NCBI RefSeq assembly: GCF_003473485.1
Contig: NC_053044.1
Coordinates: forward strand, 34,104,091 to 34,168,090
Direction of reading: 5' to 3'
DNA from: Medicago truncatula
Lineage: Eukaryota; Streptophyta; Magnoliopsida; Fabales; Fabaceae
DNA: 64,000 bases
Both the position numbers and the translations under genes were made by a program. This document shows positions 23,110 to 35,255 of this stretch, in pieces. The notes below the pieces were generated by a model that worked only from the letters and a program-made list of their open reading frames with translations, did no database searches and was not told the origin of the DNA. Numbering within the stretch: the first letter of the stretch is position 1; the number at the start of each line of letters is the position of its first letter.

Positions 23110-24897
23110 TAGATGTTTTAATTGAATAAATGAGTGATCTATTGTCACTTGCAAGCAAGTTTAACGAGGAGCTTCAAAACTTTTTTCTCAACTGATATTG
23201 TTATTTAGAATAGGATAAACAAAAGACCAAGTTAGAGGGGTGGATAAAGTGGAAGGAAGATGATGTTCTTATAAGAACAATAAGAACAATAAGCATGTGT
23301 GTTTATTCAAATTGGTTGTGAGCATTTGCATTGTCTGAATCTCATCAAATTTATAGCTCTGAATAATTTAAACCTCTCCCAAATATCGTAAAGTGATACA
23401 TGATACCATCCTGTTAAAAAGTAGCGATTGAGATATTATATCTTCAATTGATACTAAGTAGAAATGGTGTCACTTATCTTTTGTGCAGCTAATATACGAA
23501 CAATTAAAGTCAGGACGGAACAAGTATAAGAAAATCGGTGCGGTCACAACCCATAGATATTGAATTATACTTGACCCTATGTTTTTGGTTATAGTAACTA
23601 AGTAGCTTTGAAATATACATGTTTTACTTCTATCTTTTACTATAAAAGACGGAAAAAAAAAAAAAAAAAGTGTGGTGCGCATACTCATTATGATCACCTT
23701 TACTTCATATTCCTCCTTTTTTTTTTTTTTTTTAATTCGCTACTACTTAATATATATTATCATGCATGTAATATATGTTTTTCGAGTTTAATTCAATTGA
23801 TAGAGACATTGTATGTAATATATGTAGCGGTCGGAGTTTGAACTTCAAACATCCCACTTATTTACTTTATGAAGTGAATATCTAGCCACCATACTACTAG
23901 ACCAAAAAATAAATAATTATTTTATAATATAAAAAAATAAGAATGATCTTAACAAGACACTCTTTTATACCACAGAAAAAACACTCTCTTAAATATTATT
24001 TTCAACACATTCTTTTATTAGTTGAAATTTATGAGTCTCACTAAATTTATACGAATTCTATATAATTTAGTCAAATGGAAGATTAATGTTTTTCACACAA
24101 ATTATTATATAGACACCATGTATTTATACGGTTTTCGAAAGAAAAAAAATCCCTCTTCACGGGTGTTCGTTCTCTCATCTCACATATTCACACTCAATGA
24201 TATACGGTGTCAAAATATAACGTAGGAAATTGTGTGTCAAAATCAAATAATAATTTAACGGAATTAATTTGAATTACAAACAGTGAAAAAATGTGTATTG
24301 AAAAAGTATGTAGAGTGTGTGCCGCCATCACTCTTCAAAAAAACAAAATTAAGTTGGATAAAAAAATAAGTAACAAAAATAGATTGTAAAAGTGTTTCCA
24401 TCTATTCGTGTTGTGTTATTATTTTTCCTATTAGAATAGGAAATACTCTACAATTTTTGTCACCCTCACTAAATTTTTCTGGCTCCGTCCCAGATTAGAG
24501 CCAATCTTTTGTTCAGCCACTCAATGAGTATAGGAACAATCTGAGCCTCTTGTTTGATTCTGAGATGCTTGGTTGATTTATAGTGCTACAAGTTTACAAG
24601 AATCATGTACGATGTGCATTGCATCCCAAAGTTGGTGGTGGTGGTTTTGTTGAAATGCATGACTCTCAGAGTCATTTGGAATACATGAAGAATAAGGAGG
24701 ATATGTATTCTTTGGTGGTTCGTCAATCTAGTTCGTTGTGTTGTATCAGTAATCAAAATACATGAATTCAAGAGTCATTTAAATCATGAAAATGAGAAAA
24801 ACTCAATTATGTGTGATTATTCTAATATTTTTAAAATTATTTTTTAATTGAAATTAATGATATATAATTGTATTTTATATTTTTTTAATTAATTAAC

Positions 24898-24937
24898 AAT
24901 TAGGGATGATAATTCCTTAAAAAAAAATTAGGGATGA
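24898..24937 (+). repeat. Micro-insertion: TAATTCCTT(A)7 in a 12-bp direct repeat
   Basis: AATTAGGGATGA at 24898-24909 is repeated exactly at 24926-24937 around a 16-bp insert. Confidence 0.8.
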
Positions 24938-25528
24938 GAATAGACCATGCTCACACACATGGATCTCCAGTTTAGTCTATCTATGGTATGCCATAACAAA
25001 TATATATTTTTTTAAATAGAGAAGATCCAGACCTTTTTAAAAATCTATTTAACTTAAAATGGCAGGTCGTATGCTATTAAAAAAGCCTTTTAGGCTCATT
25101 TAGCCGTCCTACATAAATAAATATGAATAATATTATTTATTATTATATTATATTATATTTTGTACTTTGAATTAAATTATAAATTTGTTAACCTTATTAC
25201 TAATTTAAGCTTACTAATATATATTGATTTTTCGAACATTAAATATATTATATTAAACCATAATTGAAATATGATATAATATGTAATCTAAAAAAAATAT
25301 ATAATCAAGTTCACTAAAAATTCATAATAAATATCAAAATAAAGTTTAATCTCATTGATTTATTAGTTCACTTGTCTATTTAAATTTAGATCACACTAAT
25401 TAATTAAAGATATTTATATAAAATATGTTAAACATGCTAGCATGACTCCTTGAGGTCTCAGGTTCGATTCTATGTGTCAATTTAGATGGACTAATTTAAT
25501 TTTTCAAAAAAAAAAAATGCCAACATGA

Positions 25529-25585
25529 CATGTACCAGACTCAAGCCTTTTTTTTGTTGTTGAAGGAATGTACCTGACTCAAGCC
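25529..25585 (-). repeat. Micro-insertion: poly(T)GTTGTTGAAGGA in a 19-bp direct repeat
   Basis: The 19-bp flanks 25529-25547 and 25567-25585 differ at one base (ATGTACCAGACT... versus ATGTACCTGACT...). The 19-bp insert on the minus strand is TCCTTCAACAAC followed by A's. Confidence 0.85.
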
Positions 25586-28491
25586 TAAAAAATAAACCTA
25601 TGACAGGTCATAAATCAGACTTTGGCCATAAAAATATTGTATTGACTAACTTTTTTTAGTAGTATTTATATTTATATTTTTGTAACTTTGCAACTTAATT
25701 TTTTTTTTTTTTTTTACATATAAAAATCTAATAATATAATGAAGATAGGAGCATCATTATTTTAGTTGGCTCAAGACATCGAATATCTCATGATCGATAC
25801 TGGTTGAGCAAGCTGGAAAACTGCTAGAAATGCGACTAAGTTTAATGTCAAAACATCACTGGAAAAAATCGAAGAAATACAAAATCCTAAGTAAAAAAAT
25901 TAGATTAGACTCTAGATAAGTAACAAGCCGCCAAGTTAACGTGTTTATAGTGACAATATTGATTTAGAAAGATCACCTGCTCCTTAGAAATATCTTATCA
26001 GTATCGAATCATTTAGGTAAATTTAATTCCCTATACTATTAAAACTGCTAGAAATGTGAGTAAGTTTAGTGTCAAAACATCTTTCATAAATATTTCCAAT
26101 GTGAACCACCCCTTTTTTAGACATTCAGACAACTATTTGACTAATGGTAACAACCGGTTTTGGATGACGACAGATCAGACACATTGGACCATGTCCTTAC
26201 TGAAATTTGTATGTACCAAATTTAAATAAAAATACATCACTTCCTAAGCTTTAATTTTCCATAATATCAATTTCTGGTGGTATTCTTGTATCAAACGTGG
26301 CAAGAAATTTGTCCTCAAAACAAAAGTGGCAACTTGCTTTATGGAAGAAAAAAAAAGGTCTCATAATTTTAAATTACAACTCACACAGCCCTCAATTGCT
26401 GTCTCTCGTATATACTTTTATTCTCATAGTCCGTTAATAATTGGAAAGGAAATGAGGAATCCTAAATACAAGGATTCGAAACCTTCAATAATCTAAAATA
26501 TTATATATGTGAACAATTTGTCAAAAGAAATTGCTTAAAGTTGGGTATATTTATGATGGTCATAGACTCATAGTAGCTAGCTTCTTAATGAAAAGATCCT
26601 AACCAATGGCACTAGAAGTAGTGGTACCACCAGCAATAGTGTTATCTTAACGACTGCATCATCATATAAGATTCATTCCCAATTTTTGGATTTCTTACAA
26701 TAAAAGCATCATTTTGATTTTGATAATTGGACCAAACCTATTCAACGAGATCAAATGTGAGAGCATGTGAGATACTCTGAAACTAATTGATTACCGAAGA
26801 TTATATTAAGGTTTCTTACCCAAAAAAAGAAGAAGTTATATTTTAATTACATTTTATATATAAATAAGAGGAAAATGCTACTAGTATTTAAAAATACATC
26901 TTCTGAAAGAGAATAATTAGTTCTGGTCCTAAAAAAATAGTTTTGAAAATAAATAAATGCATGTGGTGAGATTATTGGGACTTGAATGGCGTGCAAGTGC
27001 AAAATGAACTAATAAAGTATCCATCCACATCCAGCACTACACGTGCAATTATTTTCTTCTTCTTGCTAAAAACGAACTCAACTTATTTCCAGCTGTGTAC
27101 ACATTTGGTTCCTACGCACAACACGCCAACTAGTTTGGTCACCACCCCACCAGAACTGAGCTATCTTCACCTATAATAGTGTTATCTCAAACGTATACAA
27201 CTCAGAAACATAACAGGTTTATGTCAAAACAAGTAACATGTCATAAGAATGGCACACTTATCACGTACATCAATTGCACACATTTGTTTATTTTTAGTTT
27301 TCTTGCAATCACATAACAGGTTTGGCATTGGCAAGTTGTAATTGCTTATAGGAACTCTCAAAGACATAAAATACGTATAAGCTTATGCTTGTCTAAAGAT
27401 TAAGAATACATTGGCTGTTGCAACCTGTGATAAGTTCTAAATTATGTCAATGATTATCATAATACCTAATATGAAAACTAAAAAGAATCAAGTGGCTTAA
27501 GTTTCTGTTCTGCCCTCCTACTCCAGAAATGCACATGCTCAAAATGTGTAGAGTCAACTAATCATAGAGATATAAAATAGTACTGGTACATAATTGAAGC
27601 AATTTGATCCTATTAGCTTCTATGAAGTAAAATACTAGTACATGAAAATGCAAATTTGTTCAATAGCAGTATGATACTCTAATGATTCAATCATTAGTTA
27701 TTCGAATTCGACAAAAATCAGATAAATAAAACGCAAACTAAAGCATACAAATCCGATAAATAAAACGAAAACTAAAGCAAGCCATACAAGAGATAAATGA
27801 AATTGATCAACAAAAATGCTAGACTTGAACCATAATATGGAATTATCGATTGCTTTGCTTAATGGTGATTTGGAGACCTTCTAACAAAAAAACCAAGCAT
27901 GATATATGCCATCAGCGACAATCGATTCAAGGCAGTGTGCTTATCATGCTTTTGAATATGTATTCTTGAAGGTAACAAAGAATACAAACAAACATAATTT
28001 GAAAGATCGTAAAACTGAAGCTAGATTAAGTTTATCAATGATGAGAGACACAAAATAAAAAACAATATGAAGGTGCTTATGTGATTCAGTTGAATCATTT
28101 CATAATCAATGTAAAAATAAGGTACTGATCATCATGTCCCCCACCCCTTTCCCCCACAAAAGATAGACAAATACCGCACCGATCGCCATTCTACTAAGTT
28201 CCCCTTCATTGTTTTCTGGCTTTTCTTCCATTGCTGCTGCATCACATGATTACATCCCCATTGACAATTGCTAACACAGCTGAATGATGAATCTTACGAT
28301 TACAATTTTCCATCCAACATTACAAAATTAATCTCCCACATAATTTTATCGTATATCTGCAGCAGCAAATGTCACTTGTGCACCTTGTATTCATTCATTC
28401 TCATTAATCATTATGTACTTTGACTTTGATCAACATATATTCAGGAAGCAAAAAACAAAGTTAAGCTTTTTAGCCTCCCCAATAAGTTAAT

Positions 28492-29709
28492 TCACCATGA
28501 CCTCATTCCACTGTTTACATCCATAGACCAAGTCCTTCTCGACCGCGGAGAGGGATCCATATTTGAAGAATGCGACGAATTGGTCCTCACAGACCTCAAC
28601 TCTCTACCCATAACAGACCGTTGATTCCCAACTCCACCACCAACACCAAAACAACCAAAGAAACTCCCAAAAAACCTTCTCAAACCACCACCTCTTTGTC
28701 TTTCTCTACTCCCTCTAGAAGACCAAGAAATCCTCCTAGGTTCACCACCATTATTAAACCCACCATCCATTTCAGTATAAACAACAGGTAACTCTCTCTC
28801 AGCACCTCTCCTCCCACCCGAAAATCTCCCCACAGCAAAACCACCACCAGGCAATCTCCAAATAGTCAACCCAACATTACTCTCTTCCTCATTCAAACCA
28901 ACCGATTGCTGCGACTCCACCTGCGACCATGATTGTGATTGTGATTGCGATTGCAATTGATTACCATTTCCAGCATCAGAATCAGTCGGTAACTCATGTC
29001 TACAAACCGGACACGAATTATGCAGTGCAAGCCAAGGTAAAATACAATCAGGATGATAAATATGCTTACAAGGCATTTCTCTAACAACAGTACCTAACTC
29101 AAAAGCTTCCATACAAACAGCACAATGTGATTCCATTTCCAAATGAGTATTATCAATTTCAAGAGTTGGTAATGAATCAACAGAAGCTTTTGATGCTGGT
29201 GGATGTTCATATCTTCCAATACCATTGATCTCAATCTGTGAAAGCTGTTCCAATAATCTATCAAAACCAGATCCAAGCAAAAACTCTGACATACTTGGTG
29301 GTAATGGTCTTAAACCAGAACCAGCACCATCATCATAAAATAACTCAAACCCACGGCTCTCTCCTCTTTCTCCTCCACCGTTGTTACCGGCTTCTGTGGC
29401 TGCCTCTGTTGAGCCACCGCCACGGAGGACAATGACCGGATTGAAAGGTGACCGGTCACCACCGTTGCGGCGGGTTCTACGGAGGAAAGATGGACGAGAA
29501 CCATTATGATTATGATCTGAATTTGGACGTTGACCGATCATGTACATGGCGGCGGCTGGGAAACGTCGGCGGCGGGAATCAACTTGTGGAGGTTGTTCAA
29601 TTTCTTCGAGGAAACCGCCGTCGCAATCAGGGCAGACGACGGTTTCCTGTCTGCTTAATCTTACAAAACGATTGCATCTATAACACCAATAAGATGTTGT
29701 CTCTGACAT
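28492..29709 (-). CDS. RING-type E3 ubiquitin ligase with DUF1117 (RDUF1/RDUF2-like)
   Basis: Intronless, 405 aa. The N-terminus has a zinc ribbon (C9, C12, C26, C29: WCYRC...VVCPDC) typical of BCA2/RDUF ligases. A Gly/Asn/Arg-rich linker follows, then a RING-H2 at about 196-236 (CAVC-x14-CKHIYH-x2-C-x10-CPVC) with all ligands, a Ser/Gln repeat (SQSQSQSWSQ) and a C-terminal DUF1117 region ending RRTWSMDVNSGMRSW. Arabidopsis RDUF1/RDUF2 (about 400 aa) are ABA-inducible ligases in the drought response. I cannot tell which of the two is the closer relative. The start at 29709 fits the family start MS-x-T-x-SYWCYRC. An ABRE/G-box sits upstream. Confidence 0.95.
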   Translation of the reverse strand: MSETTSYWCYRCNRFVRLSRQETVVCPDCDGGFLEEIEQPPQVDSRRRRFPAAAMYMIGQRPNSDHNHNGSRPSFLRRTRRNGGDRSPFNPVIVLRGGGSTEAATEAGNNGGGERGESRGFELFYDDGAGSGLRPLPPSMSEFLLGSGFDRLLEQLSQIEINGIGRYEHPPASKASVDSLPTLEIDNTHLEMESHCAVCMEAFELGTVVREMPCKHIYHPDCILPWLALHNSCPVCRHELPTDSDAGNGNQLQSQSQSQSWSQVESQQSVGLNEEESNVGLTIWRLPGGGFAVGRFSGGRRGAERELPVVYTEMDGGFNNGGEPRRISWSSRGSRERQRGGGLRRFFGSFFGCFGVGGGVGNQRSVMGRELRSVRTNSSHSSNMDPSPRSRRTWSMDVNSGMRSW

Positions 29710-29954
29710 AGTGCCCGTCTAAACGCTAGTAATAATAATTACCAGATCTCTTGTAAGATCAAAATTCAAATGAATAAAGGAGAAATAATAATAGAGGATG
29801 TGGTATTATTATTTTTGAAAAGGGGAGAAAAAAATTGAAAAAATGGTTGAAATGAAATTGAAAGGGTTATGGGTTTCTGGGAGAGAGGAGAGAAAGATGA
29901 TGTGTCGAAGATAACAAAGAAAGCGCGTATTGATTTGTTGGCGTGTCTACAACG

Positions 29955-29976
29955 CTTTTATTTATGTGACACGTGG
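29955..29976 (-). promoter_or_regulatory. ABRE/G-box beside a TATA-like box, upstream of the RDUF-type gene
   Basis: On the minus strand CCACGTGTC (CACGTG at 29970-29975) is followed within a few bases by CATAAATAAAAG. It lies about 260 bp before the ATG. ACGTG-core boxes bind bZIP factors of the ABF/AREB class, which fits ABA-inducible relatives. Regulation is inferred. Confidence 0.5.
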
Positions 29977-30221
29977 AGTTATGCAGTTGGATGGTATCCA
30001 AACGACAGATAGGTAAACGTTTTCTCTGTATCGGCTGGATGGCTTGAGCTTTGTTATGTTTACGGGATTTTGTTTCGATGGCGCCTTTGTTCAATATCTT
30101 AACCGATTTAAATATTTTTAATTAATTTGTGATTTCAAAGGATATGCTTTGATATTAAAAACAAATTGAAAAAGGATATGCTTTAAATTTAGTCAAAATT
30201 CGATTTTATTTGATTTAAATG

Positions 30222-30271
30222 AAAATTATTATTTTTCTTTTTTTTTTTGGTACAAAAATTATTATTTTTCT
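30222..30271 (-). repeat. Micro-insertion: poly(T)GGTACA in a 17-bp direct repeat
   Basis: The 17-bp AT-rich flank at 30222-30238 recurs exactly at 30255-30271 around ten T's plus GGTACA. Confidence 0.75.
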
Positions 30272-30280
30272 GTATCTACA

Positions 30281-30323
30281 AAAGTAAACATTCCATTCTT
30301 TAAAAAAAAAGTAAACACTCCAT
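30281..30323 (+). repeat. Micro-insertion: TCTTT(A)6 in a 16-bp direct repeat
   Basis: AAAGTAAACATTCCAT at 30281-30296 and AAAGTAAACACTCCAT at 30308-30323 (one mismatch) flank an 11-bp insert. Confidence 0.75.
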
Positions 30324-31011
30324 ATCAGTCTATTTTTATAAATGTGTTTACAAATGGAGAAAAGTTTGCATATAGAGAGAAAAATATTTTAACAATTCAA
30401 AAGTTGTCCAAACACTGTTATAATTTTAAAAATAGTGGTATTGATTTGGGATTGCGAATGTACTCATCTTAAAAAAAAATGTATTTCAGAAAGAATGTAT
30501 AGTAAGAATTAGTTTGGTAGAAATAGTTAAATAGTTAAAAAAGAATCTATGGAAAACCTGAATTATATTAACTTAAACAAAAGTAATACACTTTTTAGTG
30601 TTAGAAGATAGTTAAAAACACTTCTTTAAAAAAAAAAGTTTTTTTTTTACAAAATTAAACTAATATTCATTCATTCAAATCGAGAGATTACATAATTCAA
30701 CACCGCTAAAAACATAAAGGATGAATCTGCGAACAAACTCACAACATCCAAGTTAATAGCATATAACGACATATTGCCTATAAAAATATATGATAAAATT
30801 AAAGTTACCGAAATATTCATGGCCGCCGGATTTGCAACGTTGACGTCCAAATCTTTGATTGAATAATCGATCTTTCAATATGAATAAAATGAACACCGCA
30901 AGAAGATGGGAAAGCAAACAACACCGCACAAGACGACGAACAACAAACCACCACACTTAGATGATGAAATCACAAAGAAAAAAAACTAGATCTATGTGAA
31001 AGTCACTTATT

Positions 31012-31012
<1 letters not shown>

Positions 31013-31053
<41 letters not shown>
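31013..31053. repeat. (AG)20 microsatellite
   Basis: About twenty uninterrupted AG units. The following 120 bp is unusually rich in basic-looking codons, but I do not regard it as a gene. Confidence 0.95.
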
Positions 31054-31057
<4 letters not shown>

Positions 31058-31273
31058 GAAGAGGGGTGTTCCAGGTCAAAAATTGACCCAAAAACCACCC
31101 CCAATGAAGAAACGGAAGAGAAAACCTAGAGAGATAAAATTAGGGCCGACTTGTTGGAGATGGAGAGTTTGTGAAAAAAAAGTTGTCCAATACTACATTT
31201 TTAGATGATTGTCATTTTATTAATAGTTTTTCTTTTTCTTTTAATCAAACTAACATTTATTTTTTGTTGTTTC

Positions 31274-31329
31274 AATATCACTGCTCTTAAAAATATCTTC
31301 CCTGAAAAAATATCACTGCTCTTAAAAAT
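31274..31329 (+). repeat. Micro-insertion: ATCTTCCCTG(A)4 in a 21-bp direct repeat
   Basis: A 21-bp sequence starting AATATCACTGCTC at 31274-31294 recurs exactly at 31309-31329. The insert is 14 bp. Confidence 0.85.
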
Positions 31330-31644
31330 TGGTTAAATGTGATTTCATATCATTACAAAATTATAATGTTTTACTTTTATTCTCATAAAAAGTGGTATTT
31401 TGTCACAAACCTAAATCAAGTGAAAACAATAACAAAATTGTTAGATCAAACTTTATGATTGAAATTCAAACAACAAAAAAATTAGAGACCTAATGTTTTA
31501 AATCATTTTACTTTTGTGGGGGAATCTTTTAAACAATTTATAACTATTTCTTTGAATTTATGAATCTATAAATTATTTAAAAGCTTAGAGACCAATTTTT
31601 TATTTTTTTTTAAATAAGACCAAATTAAAATTATTTAAAAGTTT

Positions 31645-31691
31645 ATAAAGGATCTAGTTTTTTTTTTTTTGAAAGAATAAAGGATCTAGTT
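31645..31691 (-). repeat. Micro-insertion: poly(T)GAAAGA in a 15-bp direct repeat
   Basis: ATAAAGGATCTAGTT at 31645-31659 is repeated exactly at 31677-31691. The 17-bp insert is eleven T's plus GAAAGA. Confidence 0.85.
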
Positions 31692-31922
31692 ATAATTTAT
31701 TTAAAGGGTAAGGGAAAGACTTATTTCCCATGACATCCTTCAAAAAAATTATTTCAAGTTGCACCCAAAGAAAAAGTGTTTAGAAATTAATTAAATATTT
31801 TTAAAAAATTATGGAACTTAATTAAAAAATTTAAATTCAAAATCTTATTTAGAAATTATAAATTGTTGCATTATTATTAAACCAAAACAAAACCATATAA
31901 AAATTGGAAAAATAAAAAGAAA

Positions 31923-31946
31923 CGCTAGAAGGAGGGGTTGAACCTC

Positions 31947-31979
<33 letters not shown>

Positions 31980-31996
31980 AACTGAGCTATTCCAGC
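31923..31996 (-). tRNA. tRNA-Asn (GUU)
   Basis: The minus strand folds as a 74-nt cloverleaf. The acceptor arm is GCTGGAA...TTCTAGC, with one mismatched position and an unpaired terminal G. The D arm has AGCTCAGTTGGTTAGAGC. The anticodon arm is TGTGGCTGTTAACCACA with anticodon GTT. The T arm is GGAGGTTCAACCCCTCC. The A-box (TAGCTCAGTTGG) and B-box (GGTTCAACCCC) are intact. No intron and no encoded CCA, as expected for a nuclear gene. It matches the usual plant nuclear tRNA-Asn. Confidence 0.97.
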
Positions 31997-32707
31997 TTCT
32001 TGTGTTCTTTGTCTCACGTTTGATATATGTAACATAAACGAAAATGATAGGTCGTGCAACACTTCAGATTTTGCTTTCAAAAGTTATCAAGGTTCAAGCT
32101 TCTCCAGTGACACTCTTGTCCCACCAGTTCCATCATCATTATCAATTATAGGAGCATCTTCGAAAGGGAAATATCAAGGGATTAGCTAATAGCCTTCAAC
32201 TATCGTATGTAGGTCATAAGTCTATTGGTATTATGGTATTATTATTCATGTACGATTTAAATTAGTAAAACTGTATATTTGTTTTTTGGCTGTTTTTGTT
32301 GTTTGGTCTCATTAGCAGTGCAAAACCAATATGATATCGAATCTATTTTTATTAGGACAAGAGTCATATAATGATGTTGTTCCAAACAATAGTTCACCTC
32401 CCATATAATGATATTGTGTCACCCTCCATTCTTGGTGCTGGCTGATGGCTTACAATATAATACAGTCTAGTTAAATTTGTTGATTTTTATTCATGGTGAA
32501 CGAATTTATCTTTTTGTATAAGCTTTAAAATTAGGTAATGGTATGTTTTGTCCTCTTTAGTATTTTGTTTTGAAACTTGCTACATTGTATTCACTCTTTC
32601 TCCTTTGAGGCACATCTTATGTTTGAAAGAATTTTTTTAATCTAGTATCTTTTGGCATCTTAAAAAATAGTTCACTTCCCAAATTTAAGTGGAAGTGTGT
32701 GCTATAC

Positions 32708-32751
32708 AAATTACAATATTACTTTTTTGACAAGAAATTACAATATTACTT
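32708..32751 (-). repeat. Micro-insertion: TTTTGACAAG in a 17-bp direct repeat
   Basis: AAATTACAATATTACTT at 32708-32724 recurs exactly at 32735-32751 around only 10 bp, the shortest insert found. Confidence 0.8.
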
Positions 32752-32966
32752 GACATGCACATCTTTGTCTTATGTTTATTAGTAGGGCCATGCTAACATT
32801 CTTTGGATTGTCAAGAAAACAAAAAAAAAGACATTGGTGTCTATGCATTGAAGATATTGAATTTTATTATGTGTTTTTCTATCATGAGCCTTGAACACTT
32901 ATTAATATTTTTCTTATTAATATGTCTAAATAAATATTTTATACAAAAATGTATGAACAATTTTAC

Positions 32967-33014
32967 AACAATGATATATACCTTCCCTAAAAAAAAAACA
33001 ATGATATATACCTT
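32967..33014 (+). repeat. Micro-insertion: CCCT(A)8 in an 18-bp direct repeat
   Basis: AACAATGATATATACCTT at 32967-32984 recurs exactly at 32997-33014 around a 12-bp insert. Confidence 0.85.
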
Positions 33015-33652
33015 TAATTTTCATTTATCCATTCAATGCATCATTTTCTCTTTATATGTTATTCTTCTGATCGCATCATCACTAACAACAGATCACATCA
33101 CCATCTATGCTTTCCCTTTGAAGATGTAGACTAGATATTGGATCCTAGCCAAACCAACCAGAAGGTACCAAAAAATCAAGCTATATGATAAAAGCTTTTT
33201 ATTAAGAAGCTGATCTTTCAATAGTTTGTTGTAGCTGAGTACTAATTAATCTTATCCAAGAGAGTCAGCTCAATCTAGCTCACAAATGTTATAAATGGGA
33301 TTTTACACTTCTACCCCTAGTTAAGATACTCTCCTAAAGAAAAGAAAATTAAAATCTTGTTAACCTTCAACTTACATTCATATTATCAAACCATAGTATT
33401 CTCATCCACGTTAAGTAGTGACAAGAAATTTCACAGATGCATTACAAGAAATATAATAGCAATGTTGAATGCTCAATCAACAACTTAAATAATTGAAGTA
33501 ATTAAACATCTTTCTTACATGACAAAATCAAAATTCCAGATGACATAGTACTATGAATCACTAACCTTAAAAATTACAAAAACCAAAACAAAAATTGTCA
33601 CAAATGTCATATCAGAAGAACAAAGAACAAAAGACTGCTGCAAAAAATATCA

Positions 33653-34631
33653 TCATGGAGGGCAAAATGTAATGGCATAACGATTTGCCAAACAAGACAT
33701 AAGCCCGGTTGCATCATCATAAGCATAGCTATAAGCATGAGGACAAACACTCTTAAAAACACGAGCAAACATAGTTGGCTTGCAAATTTTCGGATCAGCA
33801 AATTCACCAGTGCAACAATACTTATCTGATTTTGTAGCCAAACAAGCACTTTTACACCCCACAACTTTCCCATTATGCTTCACAACAAGTTGAGATGGAC
33901 AACAACCATTCAAATCAGCTTGACAAGTAGCAATGCCACAACCAACACCCCCACCAATAGGTTTCATCGACATTGGAAGGTTAAAACCGTCAACTAAACT
34001 AACATCATAGTAATGTAGAGGTGAATGTGAGGTTCCAAGTGTCATTTCAACAAGTGTAGCTGGAGGAACACCACCAATTCCCTTGCATTTCAATTGGCCT
34101 CCGCAGTCTCCGGTTTGACATGTGCCTTTTCCGGTTGTTTCGTGGAAGAAACAGCCTTGTCTTCCCCAGATTCTTCCTGCCCAGTGGTTAGGGAGTTGGA
34201 GAACAAGTTCTTCGCCGCTTGGGAGGTGAAATCCGCCATCTTTGATTGAAGGGTGTCCTTCATTGCTGAGAATTCCTGGCCATACACTTTCCTTGCAGTT
34301 GTTTACGAGTATGAGTTGTGTCCCGTTTCCATCCTTAACAACACCTAATATTATTAACACAAATAACATAAGTTCTCAACAGTTTTAACAACATTGACAC
34401 TTCAGATTGAAAGCGTGTATAAGATGAAACGATGCCTGATTCAAAAACAATCTTATTAAATCACTTATGTTTTTCAAACTGTTATCAGTAGTGTTTACGT
34501 GTCAGTGTCATTTTCACTGTTTCAAAGAATATATATGTGCATAAAAAAAAGTGAAGAGTAGCTAGAAGAGTACCTGTGGCTGTGACAGAGACGGAGAGAA
34601 GAAAGCAGAAGAAAATCAAGGAAGTAGTCAT
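33653..34631 (-). CDS. Thaumatin-like protein (PR-5 family), secreted
   Basis: Two exons, 34574-34631 and 33653-34344, join in phase across a 229-bp intron (GCCACAG|GTGTTG) to give 249 aa. Residues 1-18 are a signal peptide ([18 protein letters not shown]). The mature part starts near [20 protein letters not shown] and has the thaumatin fold landmarks: GRIWGRQGC, the GDCGGQLKC core, [21 protein letters not shown] and the closing YAITFCPP. About 16 cysteines are placed as in this family. Thaumatin-like proteins are apoplastic, and many bind glucans or are pathogen-induced. This is the long acidic-cleft (large) type without a C-terminal anchor. No damage is seen. Confidence 0.94.
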
Positions 34632-35198
34632 TTGGATTTTGGAAATGTGTAACCGTTTGTGCTTAGCTCTTTGATGAGGTATAAAGTGTGAAAGTGAGTG
34701 ATATATATGTGATAGTGGTGCATATATAATATATGTATGAACGTGGTTGTCATTTGTTTCCTTCTTTTTAGCCATTTTGTGCATTATGTGTTTGATAACC
34801 GTTTTGCTAAAGAGACTAGAAGCCCTTTGATTGTTTTCCACCCAGCACCACTTCTAAAATTTCTCCATCACGTTTCATATCCTTTTGTTTAATCACACCT
34901 CACAACACAGCTCTACTCTTTTTGTTGAGATATTTTTGCACTGATATGATATATAACATAGTAAAATTCAGCAGAGATTAATAATTAGAAAAATGAGCCT
35001 ATAATACAACATGTAAAATCAAATGATTTAATTTATTTATTTATTAATTATATTTTAAATTAGAGATTAATAATAATAGAATAATGAGCCTATAATACGA
35101 CATGTAAATGAGTGACAAAAATTCTAAACTTTGTTATGGTTATGATATACATTTTCTGTCACTTAATTATTATCTTTTAGAATATCTCTTTACCTCAT

Positions 35199-35255
35199 AT
35201 ATCAACAGCCATATTATCTTTTTTAAAAGGGATATCAACAACTATATTATTATCT
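35199..35255 (-). repeat. Micro-insertion, older: poly(T)AAAAGGG in an imperfect direct repeat
   Basis: ATATCAACAGCCATATTATC is followed by a T-run plus AAAAGGG and then ATATCAACAACTATATTATT. The flanks have several differences, so this is an older or less certain case. Confidence 0.55.

Larger units (their letters stand above)
23119..28480. other. Gene-poor spacer
   Basis: AT-rich, with no supported gene. It holds two micro-insertions (24898 and 25529), a pair of similar 40-bp direct repeats at about 25818 and 26040 (AACTGCTAGAAATG), and a short tandem GATAAATAAAACG repeat near 27720-27780. The last few hundred bases before 28492 are presumably 3' UTR of the RING gene. Confidence 0.55.
30100..31010. 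other. AT-rich spacer
   Basis: No gene seen. It contains two adjacent micro-insertions (30222 and 30281) and poly(A)/poly(T) runs. Confidence 0.5.
32000..33600. other. Spacer with two micro-insertions
   Basis: No supported gene between the tRNA and the thaumatin-like gene. The 108-codon frame at 32803-33129 has AT-driven composition, crosses a micro-insertion and resembles nothing I know. The final part is probably 3' UTR of the thaumatin-like gene. Confidence 0.55.

Noticed and set aside
31013-31208. 70-codon frame beginning in the AG microsatellite
   Set aside because: The start is generated by the (AG)n repeat (alternating Glu-Arg codons); no gene context.
31014-33014. CRISPR or other regularly spaced repeats
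   Set aside because: Short direct repeats here are pairs created by micro-insertions, not arrays; the genome is a plant's.
32803-33129. 108-codon plus-strand frame
   Set aside because: AT-driven hydrophobic composition, crosses a micro-insertion with its duplicated flank, and has no family resemblance.
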